Source: E44-bin32 sp034430615
GTDB taxonomy: Bacteria; Chloroflexota; Anaerolineae; Anaerolineales; E44-bin32
Reading direction: 5' to 3'
Length of the DNA: 25,876 bases
Assembly: GCA_034430615.1 (NCBI GenBank)
Contig: DAOUEJ010000111.1
Coordinates: 1 to 25,876 of the forward strand
In this document: piece after piece, positions 6,769 to 13,807 of the stretch
How positions within the stretch are numbered: position 1 is the first letter of the stretch
Layout of the letters: each line of letters starts with the position of its first letter
Position numbers and translations under genes: made by a program
The notes under the pieces: model-generated
What the model saw: only the letters and a program-made list of their open reading frames with translations
The model's database searches: none
Told to the model about the DNA's origin: nothing

Positions 6769-7764
6769 TTAGAGCTGGCTTGCTGGTGCTGGGTTTGTGA
6801 ACATGCCAGCCTGGCGCAGCGTGAGGATGACCTCAAAGAGCGGGTAGCCGGTTGGGCAGACGCTGTCACACATGCCACAACCTCCACAAGTGTTCAACCA
6901 TAAGAGCAGATCTTGCTCGTCTTCCAACTGCTGGTCGGGCAGACCAAAGGTTGGACAGTGGGCCTCAAGCACATCCCAGCAATGGGAACAATGCATAAGG
7001 TGTTCCAGCAGAGCGGCCGGGGTAGCATGATCCGGGTCAAGGACATCCTGGCGATCTTCCAGGCTCCTGCTCCTCCATCGCGCCAGGTTGGCGAGAACCC
7101 GTGCACGGCGTGCTTCAATCCCGGGTGGGACATCGGACAGGATCAGTCGGTCTTCGAGCGGGTTGGCAAATTTTGTTTCGTGCCAATCAAGCGAGATCTG
7201 CTTCTGGGTTTCATAGCCAAACAATTGGAGATGAAGGTCGACTTGTTCTGGATACGGGGCGTCACATAGCTGGCAGCTCTGCTGATATCGGCTGGGAAGG
7301 ATGCCGCCCTGCGCTGCGAAGTGCAGCGTTTCCCGTGTCATCTGGGAATGATCCGCCATCAAGGTCAGGTGCCGGCGGTAGTCTTCGGGGGGAAGTGCTC
7401 CGAGACAATCACTGCTGATCAGGAGCACATCTTCCCGACCCAGCCCCTCAGCTTCGACGATATTCCTCAAGCTGCGCATTTCGCAAGGCCTGAGGCACAA
7501 TCCCAGGGTCCCTCCTGTATGGGAGTTTAACGCATCCGCCGCCAGCCGGGCGGCGTTGCCTGGCATCACCGGGGCAAACGGGTCCGCCTGCGATAGCAGG
7601 TTTGGATTGCGGATCAGGGTTGGGATGGGGAGCTGATCCTCTTCAGACCAGATCGGGATCAACAGCGCGTTGAGTGGCGCCGCTTCCCACACGCTTTGCA
7701 GCAGCCTACGAGTTGTGGTAAGCGGCTGCTCATCCTTGACCTCGATTGTTCTCAACGCGCACAT
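6769..7764 (-). CDS. FrhB/AsrA-like iron-sulfur redox subunit
   Basis: A 331-residue soluble protein and last gene of the redox operon. Its middle part has the block LCLRPCEMRSLRNIVEAEGL (about 89-108) then LLISSDC, as in F420-hydrogenase beta subunits (FrhB), formate dehydrogenase beta and anaerobic sulfite reductase A. The C-terminus carries one canonical 4Fe-4S motif, CGGCGMCDSVCP (C293, C296, C299, C303). A second, irregular set (C259, C262, C270) precedes it, and an isolated CQLC lies at 164-167. These suggest one sure and one degenerate cluster. The start has GGAG 7 nt upstream and is 17 nt after the HdrDE-like gene. It probably passes electrons between that protein and a soluble carrier such as ferredoxin, F420 or NAD(P)H; which one is not shown. 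Confidence 0.75.
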   Translation of the reverse strand: MCALRTIEVKDEQPLTTTRRLLQSVWEAAPLNALLIPIWSEEDQLPIPTLIRNPNLLSQADPFAPVMPGNAARLAADALNSHTGGTLGLCLRPCEMRSLRNIVEAEGLGREDVLLISSDCLGALPPEDYRRHLTLMADHSQMTRETLHFAAQGGILPSRYQQSCQLCDAPYPEQVDLHLQLFGYETQKQISLDWHETKFANPLEDRLILSDVPPGIEARRARVLANLARWRSRSLEDRQDVLDPDHATPAALLEHLMHCSHCWDVLEAHCPTFGLPDQQLEDEQDLLLWLNTCGGCGMCDSVCPTGYPLFEVILTLRQAGMFTNPAPASQL

Positions 7765-7781
7765 CGGATGCTCCGCGCTTG

Positions 7782-9689
7782 TTACCCGTTCTGCGAATCG
7801 GGTGGGATGGACAGAACTTCCGCAATATCGAGTGCCTTGACCTGATCTCCCGTCCCCTTACTTGTAATCGCGTCTTCGAACATGATCAAGCAGTACGGGC
7901 ATGCCGTAACAATGCATTCCGCGCCGGTCTCATCCACGGCCTGTGCGAGGCGTCGGTGATTGATGCGTGTGTTGGGGTCGATCTCCATCCACATCTGTCC
8001 ACCACCGCCCCCGCAGCAGAAAGCGTCAGCCCGGTTGCGTGCCATCTCGACCCGGTCGAGCCCAGGGACAGCGTCCAACACCTGCCGGGGAGAATCGTAA
8101 ACCTGGTTGTAGCGCCCCAGGTAGCACGGATCATGGTAGGTGACCCGCTCATGATCATGTTTCGAGGCGGGGATCAGGGAACCATCGCGAACAAGCTCTG
8201 CGAGCAGCTCAGTATGATGGATCACTTCATACTGGGGTCCGATGGCGGGGTACTCATTGCTGAGCGTGTTGAAGCAGTGGGCGCAGGCCGTGAGCAGGCG
8301 AGAGAACTCGACCGAGGCCAGGGCTGCCAGGTTTTCCTCGGCCATTACCTGGAAGAGGTATTCATGCCCGAGGCGGCGCGCCGTCTCGCCGCAGCATTTC
8401 TCGGCGCCCAGGACGGCAAAATCGACGCCCGCTCGCTGGAGCGCCCGAGCCAGGGCACGGGCGGCAGATTGGTTGCGGGCATCGTAGGCGTAGGCGCACC
8501 CAACAAACCAGAGCAAATCGGTCTTCTCGCCCGGTTGGAGCACACGAACCCCGAGTTCCTTGATCCAGGGCGCACGTTCCTCGAGCGGCAAACCCCACGG
8601 GTTACCGCGACGCTCAAATTGCACCAGGGTCTCACCCACGGAACCCGGAACCTGGCCTGTCGTGAGCGTGAGGTACCGCCGCAGATCGATTGCGGCCGAA
8701 ACGGGATCGATGAACATCGGACAGGTTTCCACGCAAGCACCGCAGGTTGTGCACAGCCAGGGGCTCTCGTCTCTAATAAACTGGTCAAACAATGTGCCGG
8801 CGTAGCCGCCGTTTTCTCCCATTAAGGTCATATGGCTGGCCTGCTGGAGATGGAAGATGAGATCCCGGGGGGAATAGGCCATCCCGCTCATGGTTGCCGG
8901 ACAGACATCTTCGCAGCGTCCGCACTGTGTGCAGGCGTCGAATGAGAGCAGCTGGTGGGATTTAAATTCCTGGACAGATCCGACCCCGAGGGTTTCTGCA
9001 TTCTCGATATCCACTATCAGATCGAGTTCGCCCGACTTTCGTGCGGGCCGCAGGACGATGTTTAACGGGCCGCTGATCAGGTGCCGCAGCTTGGTGAAGG
9101 GTAAGCTGACAACGAAGAGCGTGCCCGTAACTGCATGGGCCCAGAAAAACCAGGCATGGATGGGTGCGAGTGGGTCGAGCCTGACGCCCAGTCCTTCAAG
9201 CCCCAGTGCAATCAAGTTGCCAATCGGGGACCAGGCACGCCACGCGGGGTTGGCGGCAATCAAACGTGCTGCTTCGGAGGCAAATCCAAGCAGAGCGATG
9301 ACGAGCAGCAGAACGAGAGCGTACCAATCATCCCAGTGGTTATGAAGATAGTCGGGTCTAAAGAAGGCGCGCCGGGCCATGGCCATGAGCACCCCGATGA
9401 CCAGCATCGCCCCGCCAACGTCCATAACTAACTCGAACCACAAGTAAGCGTCGCCGCGTGGGAAGGGGAGCTCAACCGGTAGGAAAAGCGGGTACTGGAG
9501 AAGGTTGATAAGGGTCCCCAGGATCTGGATTGTCATGCCCCAGAAGATGAGCAAGTGCATCACACCGGGGTAGATACGCTTGATCACGCGAACCTGGAGG
9601 ATCACGTGCTGGAAGAGATCCCGGACGGCAGATCGCCAACTTGGCCCTGCTTTAGGGGAACTGGGTGAGGTCAACGTCACGCCGGTCAA
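7782..9689 (-). CDS. Heterodisulfide reductase-like HdrE-HdrD fusion, membrane-bound
   Basis: A 635-residue fusion. Residues about 40-215 are a membrane domain of the HdrE/NarI (b-type cytochrome gamma subunit) kind with around five hydrophobic helices and histidines such as H45, H178 and H185. Two 4Fe-4S motifs follow: CTQCGRCEDVCP (C253, C256, C259, C263) and CTTCGACVETCP (C313, C316, C319, C323). Two CCG domains follow these: C398, C432-C433, C469 and C472; then C522, C558-C559, C597 and C600. This is the GlpC/HdrD architecture that carries a noncubane 4Fe-4S site. The start overlaps the Rieske stop as TTGA, so it is TTG at 9689 or possibly the GTG three codons in. It probably exchanges electrons with the quinone pool or the Rieske/cytochrome b proteins. 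The true substrate is unlikely to be CoM-S-S-CoB and remains unknown. Confidence 0.85.
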   Translation of the reverse strand: MTGVTLTSPSSPKAGPSWRSAVRDLFQHVILQVRVIKRIYPGVMHLLIFWGMTIQILGTLINLLQYPLFLPVELPFPRGDAYLWFELVMDVGGAMLVIGVLMAMARRAFFRPDYLHNHWDDWYALVLLLVIALLGFASEAARLIAANPAWRAWSPIGNLIALGLEGLGVRLDPLAPIHAWFFWAHAVTGTLFVVSLPFTKLRHLISGPLNIVLRPARKSGELDLIVDIENAETLGVGSVQEFKSHQLLSFDACTQCGRCEDVCPATMSGMAYSPRDLIFHLQQASHMTLMGENGGYAGTLFDQFIRDESPWLCTTCGACVETCPMFIDPVSAAIDLRRYLTLTTGQVPGSVGETLVQFERRGNPWGLPLEERAPWIKELGVRVLQPGEKTDLLWFVGCAYAYDARNQSAARALARALQRAGVDFAVLGAEKCCGETARRLGHEYLFQVMAEENLAALASVEFSRLLTACAHCFNTLSNEYPAIGPQYEVIHHTELLAELVRDGSLIPASKHDHERVTYHDPCYLGRYNQVYDSPRQVLDAVPGLDRVEMARNRADAFCCGGGGGQMWMEIDPNTRINHRRLAQAVDETGAECIVTACPYCLIMFEDAITSKGTGDQVKALDIAEVLSIPPDSQNG

Positions 9690-10135
9690 GCCTCACCGCC
9701 AATCATTAGATTCCCATCCTGGCTGAAGACAGCGATCGAGGTGAGCGGGGAAGGGGGCGGACCACTGATCACCGAGCCGTCACGCGGGTCAAAGTAGCCA
9801 TCGTGGCAGGGACATTCGAGCATCCCACTTTCCGGGTTCCACTTCACCAGGCAGGCGAAGTGGGTGCAGACTGCTGAGTAAGCCACGAGGCCGGCATCCT
9901 TGTGGTTGATGACGATCGCCGGATAGCGTCCAAAGCGCACAGTCTTCGCTTCACCGGGCGGTATGCTGTCAACTGGACCAATTGTGATAGGTTCGGTAGG
10001 GACTTCTTCGAGTTTTGCCGGCCAGAAGTAGGCGATGACAGGTCCGAACAGCGCTGCCACGCCACACAGGGCTAATGCGCGGTTGAGTAATTTGATGAAG
10101 CCCCTTCGCTCCAGTTCGGGTTCGTGATCGGTCAT
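9686..10135 (-). CDS. Rieske iron-sulfur protein of a cytochrome bc/b6f-type complex
   Basis: Accepts electrons from quinol at the Qo site of the cytochrome b complex. It is 149 residues. An N-terminal ERRGFIKLLNRALALCGV resembles a Tat-type or uncleaved anchor, with a hydrophobic helix at about 19-37. The 2Fe-2S motifs are CTHFAC (C90, H92, C95) and CPCHDG (C108, C110, H111), so ligands are C90/H92 and C108/H111 with C95-C110 as the disulfide. GPPPSP at about 125-130 is the usual Pro loop. ATG at 10135 is preferred over the GTG at 10147 because GGAG lies 6 nt before it. It overlaps the downstream HdrDE-like gene, tying the two functionally. Confidence 0.93.
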   Translation of the reverse strand: MTDHEPELERRGFIKLLNRALALCGVAALFGPVIAYFWPAKLEEVPTEPITIGPVDSIPPGEAKTVRFGRYPAIVINHKDAGLVAYSAVCTHFACLVKWNPESGMLECPCHDGYFDPRDGSVISGPPPSPLTSIAVFSQDGNLMIGGEA

Positions 10136-10171
10136 TGCGATCTCCACAGGTCCATGGGTTGCAGCGTAGCC

Positions 10172-10573
10172 TCAGCCAATCGCAGCCTTCACGGTCAGCG
10201 CAGCCACCACGAGGCAGGCAACGATCGCCATTCCCCAGCGCACCTTTTTCGCCCGCTGGCTATCCTGCTTCCGGTCGATGAAAGGCCAGAGCGCGAGGAC
10301 AATCAGGCCAACGATCGGGATGATTACACCCAGCGTCTTGGATACATATTTCAGCATCTCGTACAGGAACAGGAAATACCACTCCGGTTGCGCGTTCGCG
10401 GGCGTGTCCATTGGGTCGGCTGGCGCCCCAAGTCCGATGGGCCAGATCGAGCCGAGAACCCCCACCAGGACGACGATGACGAGCAGCCCGAGCGCGACCT
10501 TCGCCTCGGTGAGGATATGGTCAGGATAGAAGGGGATTGTCTGATCCGTCTTCTCTGATTCAGTTTCAGACAT
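10172..10573 (-). CDS. Cytochrome b C-terminal subunit (PetD/subunit IV-like)
   Basis: A 133-residue membrane protein corresponding to the C-terminal half of cytochrome b. The Qo-site PEWY motif is at residues 63-66 in ADPMDTPANAQPEWYFLFLY. Three hydrophobic helices are visible (about 26-46, 82-97, 113-130). Cytochrome b is thus split as in b6f complexes. ATG at 10573; a GGAGG lies somewhat far (about 11 nt) upstream. It lies 19 nt after the cytochrome b N-terminal gene and 36 nt before the Rieske gene. It supplies part of the quinol oxidation pocket. Confidence 0.92.
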   Translation of the reverse strand: MSETESEKTDQTIPFYPDHILTEAKVALGLLVIVVLVGVLGSIWPIGLGAPADPMDTPANAQPEWYFLFLYEMLKYVSKTLGVIIPIVGLIVLALWPFIDRKQDSQRAKKVRWGMAIVACLVVAALTVKAAIG

Positions 10574-10592
10574 CGGGTCTTCGACCTCCAGT

Positions 10593-11591
10593 TTAAAGCG
10601 GGCGGGCGATCCCCTGACGGCGGATCATGACAAAGTGGACGCCAAGGAAGAGCAGAATGAGGGCGGGTAGGGCGATGACATGCAGCGCATAGAATCGGCT
10701 TAAGGTGACTGCGCTCACATCCCAACCACCGCGAGCAAAGACCAGGATCAGATCACCGATCTGTGGGATGCCGCCGGCGATCTCGCTTGCCACAGTTGTC
10801 GCCCAGTAGGCTCGCTGATCCCAGGGGAGCAGGTAGCCGGTGAGCCCGAAACCAAGCGTAGTAATTAATAAAACGATCCCACTCACCCAGTTCAACTCAC
10901 GCGGGGCTTTAAAGGCACCATGGATGAAGACACGCAGCATGTGAGCTACGACCGTAAGCACCATTCCGTTCGCTGACCAATGGTGGATTGCCCGGATCGC
11001 TGCGCCAAAGCGTACTTCGTTCTCGATGAAAAGGATGCTCTGGTAAGCTGCCTCGGGTGTGGGCTTGTAATAGAACATGAGCATCATGCCGGTGATGCCC
11101 TGGATCACAAAGAGTGTGAAGGTGATCCCACCCAGGCAGTACATCCAGCGAGTGGAAAAGAGTTCAACCGGTTTGTTGAGCACTTTCTTGAGTGGCTCGA
11201 CGATTTTGTAACGCTCATCGACCCACTCCAGCGCCCGCACCCGCAGGGGCTTCCAGGGGCGTCTCCCAACCCAGGCACTGCCAGTGCGGTACACACCAAA
11301 GATAAAAACCAGACCCCCCAGGCTGGCCAGGCTCCAACGTGCCAGCGGCGTCCACATGTTTTCGATCGAACCACTCAGGTGGCAGTGAAGACAGGTGTCA
11401 GTTTCGGCTGGGAGGGGTGGTTCAAGTCCGGCGTGCCCAATGGAAAGTCCCTGGGCGAGCGCAAGTGCCCGTCCGCTTGTTTGGGTAAGCTCTACGTTTT
11501 GGGCGGAGCGGGGAGTACCCATGACGACCGCCGCGGTCACGAAGAGCCCGATTAGGACAAGAACGACAAACATGTGGCGGAACTGCCGCAT
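10593..11591 (-). CDS. Cytochrome b (b6-like) with N-terminal heme-c motif
   Basis: 332 residues from the ATG at 11591, which has GGAGGTG 5 nt upstream; the longer frame to 11642 has no such support. Residues 6-24 are a hydrophobic anchor or signal. An extracytoplasmic segment of about 40 residues with a single heme-c site CLHCH (67-71) follows, then a helix at 85-100. The four-helix cytochrome b core carries the b-heme histidines H203/H204 and H217, then H304 and H319 (spacings 14 and 15, as in b6). GYLLPWDQRAYWATTV is the conserved Qo-side stretch. There is no separate cytochrome c1/f gene nearby, so this built-in heme may act as electron exit or as an extra heme. First gene of the five-gene operon. 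Confidence 0.9.
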   Translation of the reverse strand: MRQFRHMFVVLVLIGLFVTAAVVMGTPRSAQNVELTQTSGRALALAQGLSIGHAGLEPPLPAETDTCLHCHLSGSIENMWTPLARWSLASLGGLVFIFGVYRTGSAWVGRRPWKPLRVRALEWVDERYKIVEPLKKVLNKPVELFSTRWMYCLGGITFTLFVIQGITGMMLMFYYKPTPEAAYQSILFIENEVRFGAAIRAIHHWSANGMVLTVVAHMLRVFIHGAFKAPRELNWVSGIVLLITTLGFGLTGYLLPWDQRAYWATTVASEIAGGIPQIGDLILVFARGGWDVSAVTLSRFYALHVIALPALILLFLGVHFVMIRRQGIARPL

Positions 11592-11812
11592 AAACACCTC
11601 CAGCAGGTCGGTATGCGAACACCGGCGATGGGGCGCATGCAAGGTGTGAGCCTAGGTGTACGATATGTGACAAATACTACAAAAGATAGTGAAAAGACTC
11701 ATATAGAGAGGGGAGAAACGTCCTTCAGGCGTGGCATGCGTATTTTGGCATGGCTGCGGGGCTAACTCCAGCGGACCTAATCCGTTCTGTGGATGGGAAA
11801 CGAATTCTGAAC
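11592..11812. other. Intergenic stretch upstream of the redox operon, no gene seen
   Basis: Between the cytochrome b gene and the transporter remnant I see no credible gene on either strand. An AT-rich segment at about 11660-11715 probably contains the minus-strand promoter of the redox operon, but I could not define -35 and -10 boxes with normal spacing. Confidence 0.5.
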
Positions 11813-11977
11813 TCACGTTTGAGCCGAGGTCGGGGACTTCTCGGCACGCGTCTGCCAGTTCCCTATTACGACATACATCGCTGTGGCAGCCACCCCGAGG
11901 ATTCCTGCTGCGTACCAGACCCAGCGGGGATCGAAGTAGTCCATCAGGATCCCGGCCAGAAGTGTCCCGACCACGGG
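11813..11977 (-). pseudogene. C-terminal remnant of a membrane transporter, probably MFS
   Basis: About 54 codons ending in TGA at 11813-11815. It reads VVGTLLAGILMDYFDP then RWVWYAAGILGVAATAMYVV and a short polar tail. This is the last loop (a GxLxxxxxD + Arg pattern) and the last helix of a major-facilitator transporter. Upstream of about 11977 the frame stays open for a while but no longer reads like a membrane protein, and no start fits. I take it as the 3' end of a transporter gene whose front was deleted. The family call rests on this short stretch only. Confidence 0.5.
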
Positions 11978-12070
11978 TCTAAACCGGATAATTCCTCGTA
12001 ATGGGTGAACATCATCAAACTGTTCAATGCGTTCAGGGTCGGTTCAGGACCGATGCGAACCCTTGAGGCT

Positions 12071-12098
12071 TTGCAGCCGGACGGGCTGGGCCTACAAT
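12071..12098 (+). promoter_or_regulatory. Likely promoter of the CoA-transferase operon
   Basis: -35 TTGCAG (12071-12076), 16-base spacer, -10 TACAAT (12093-12098), giving a start near 12105. The gene start at 12132 has GAGGGTGG upstream. Confidence 0.5.
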
Positions 12099-12131
12099 GA
12101 AGCCGCTTGAGTTGGGACCAGCGAGGGTGGC

Positions 12132-13049
12132 ATGGATTCAAAGCTCATCACGATGCAGCAGGCGGTAGAGACGTACGTGCAGGATGGGTGTTCGATCGCC
12201 ATCGAAGGCTTCACCGCGTTCATCTCCTTCGCTGCTGCGCATGAGGTGATCCGTCAGGGTCGCAGGGATCTGTGTTTGATCCGCATGACGCCGGACCTGG
12301 TCTACGACCAAATGATCGCCGCCGGCACGGCTCGCAAGCTGATCTTCTCCTACCTCGGCAACCCGGGCATCGGATCACTCCATGCCATCCGTCGCGCGGT
12401 TGAGAAGGGTATCCCTAGACCGCTCGAACTGGAGGAGTATTCCCATTTTGGAATGATCGGGCGCTATATCGCTGGTGCCAGCCGGCTGCCGTTCTTCCCG
12501 CTTCGTTCGTACATTGGTTCCGACCTGCCCAGCGTAAACCCCTCCATCCGCATGGTTCCCAATCCCTATGGGGAGGGGGAGCTAGCCGTCGTGCCACCGC
12601 TCAACCCCGACATCGCCTTCATTCATGCCCAGCGTGCGGATCGGGAAGGAAACACCCAGGCCTGGGGCTTGCTCGGGGTGCAAAAAGAGGTAGCCTTCGC
12701 TGCAAAGAAGGTTGTGGTGGTTGTCGAGGCTCTTGTTGATGAAGATGTCATCCGGGCCGATCCGAATCGCACGCTCATCCCGGGCATGGTCGTCGAGGCC
12801 GTCGTCCATGAACCTTTTGGCGCACATCCCTCCTACGTCCAGGGTTACTATGACCGTGACAACCAGCAATACCTTGAGTGGGATGAGATCTCTCGCGACC
12901 ACGAAGCGACGCTCGCGTGGCTCGAACGATGGGTCTATGGCGTTGAAAATCGCCAGGCTTACTTGAAGCTTCTGCCGGCCGGCACCCTTGAGAGGCTCAA
13001 GCCCGGATCCAAACCCTCGCTCCCGGTTGAGTATGGAGAGTACCGATGA
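12132..13049 (+). CDS. Family I CoA-transferase, subunit A (glutaconate CoA-transferase-like)
   Basis: 305 residues resembling the GctA subunit along its length. Notable blocks are the CoA-binding N-terminal sheet IAIEGFTAFISFAAAHEVIR (about 23-42), YSHFGMIGRYIAGASRLPFFP (about 104-124), DIAFIHAQRADREGNTQAWG, IPGMVVEAVVHEPFGAHPS and the C-terminal WVYGVENRQAYLKLL. Family enzymes move CoA between acyl-CoA donors and carboxylic acids such as glutaconate or 3-oxoacids; IpdA-type homologues act on sterol ring fragments. It overlaps subunit B by 4 nt (ATGA). The true acid substrate cannot be read from sequence, and the downstream aminotransferase hints at an acid derived from an amino acid. Confidence 0.88.
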   Translation: MDSKLITMQQAVETYVQDGCSIAIEGFTAFISFAAAHEVIRQGRRDLCLIRMTPDLVYDQMIAAGTARKLIFSYLGNPGIGSLHAIRRAVEKGIPRPLELEEYSHFGMIGRYIAGASRLPFFPLRSYIGSDLPSVNPSIRMVPNPYGEGELAVVPPLNPDIAFIHAQRADREGNTQAWGLLGVQKEVAFAAKKVVVVVEALVDEDVIRADPNRTLIPGMVVEAVVHEPFGAHPSYVQGYYDRDNQQYLEWDEISRDHEATLAWLERWVYGVENRQAYLKLLPAGTLERLKPGSKPSLPVEYGEYR

Positions 13050-13807
13050 GTGAGTACACGGCTTCCGAGATGATGATCGTAAGCGCCTCGCGAGCACTCC
13101 ATTCTGCGCGCAGCGTCCTGGTTGGCGTTGGCTTGCCCAATATCGCCTGCAACCTGGCCCGCAGAACCCATGCACCGGATCTAATCCTGATCTACGAAAG
13201 CGGGGTGCTGGGTGCCCAGCCGGCGAGGCTGCCGCTCTCTATTGGTGACCCGACCATTGTCAGCGGGGCAAGCTGGGCTGGGCCTATGGCGGATCTCTTC
13301 CTCTACATCCTCCAGGGTGGGTGGGTCGACGCGGCGCTACTAGGTACAGCGCAAATCGACCGCTTCGGTAATCTGAATTCAACCGTCATCGGCGACTACA
13401 GCTCACCGAAGGTAAGGCTGCCAGGGAGCGGCGGGGCGTGTGACATCGCCATCAATGCCCGGGAGACTTTTATCATCACCCGCCTCGGCAAACGGACGTT
13501 CGTCGATGTACTTGATTTTCAGACCACGCCCGGTCATCTCGCAGGCGGCCGATCACGGGCAGAAGCAGGCATTCCCGGTGCAGGTCCGGCTCAAGTCATC
13601 ACGGACCTGGCACTCTTTGGCTTTGATCTAGCCTCGGGGGAGATGGAGCTCGCCTCGCTCCATCCCGGGGTGGAGTTGGAGCAGGTCGAGGCAGGGATTG
13701 ATTGGCCGATCAAGAGCCATCCCGGGCTCGGGTACACCGATCCACCATCCAGTGAGGAACTGCGCATCATCCGTCAGGATTTGGACCCGGAGGGCCTCTA
13801 CCGATGA
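13046..13807 (+). CDS. Family I CoA-transferase, subunit B (glutaconate CoA-transferase-like)
   Basis: 253 residues, the partner of the preceding gene. The catalytic glutamate of family I transferases, which forms the glutamyl-CoA thioester, is expected at E51 in LIYESGVLGAQPA. The SIGDP segment, TAQIDRFGNLNST, and the glycine-rich oxyanion loop LPGSGGACDIA (about 127-137) follow in the family order. The C-terminal end YTDPPSSEELRIIRQDLDPEGLY is GctB/IpdB-like. It overlaps subunit A at 13046-13049 and the aminotransferase at 13804-13807, both ATGA-type couplings. The three are therefore one tightly translated unit. Confidence 0.88.
   Translation: MSEYTASEMMIVSASRALHSARSVLVGVGLPNIACNLARRTHAPDLILIYESGVLGAQPARLPLSIGDPTIVSGASWAGPMADLFLYILQGGWVDAALLGTAQIDRFGNLNSTVIGDYSSPKVRLPGSGGACDIAINARETFIITRLGKRTFVDVLDFQTTPGHLAGGRSRAEAGIPGAGPAQVITDLALFGFDLASGEMELASLHPGVELEQVEAGIDWPIKSHPGLGYTDPPSSEELRIIRQDLDPEGLYR

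Noticed and set aside
7746..8825. A long open frame on the plus strand (359 codons) opposite the HdrE-HdrD fusion
   Set aside because: The minus strand frame has clear Fe-S and CCG motifs. The plus frame has no recognisable domain and is explained by high GC.
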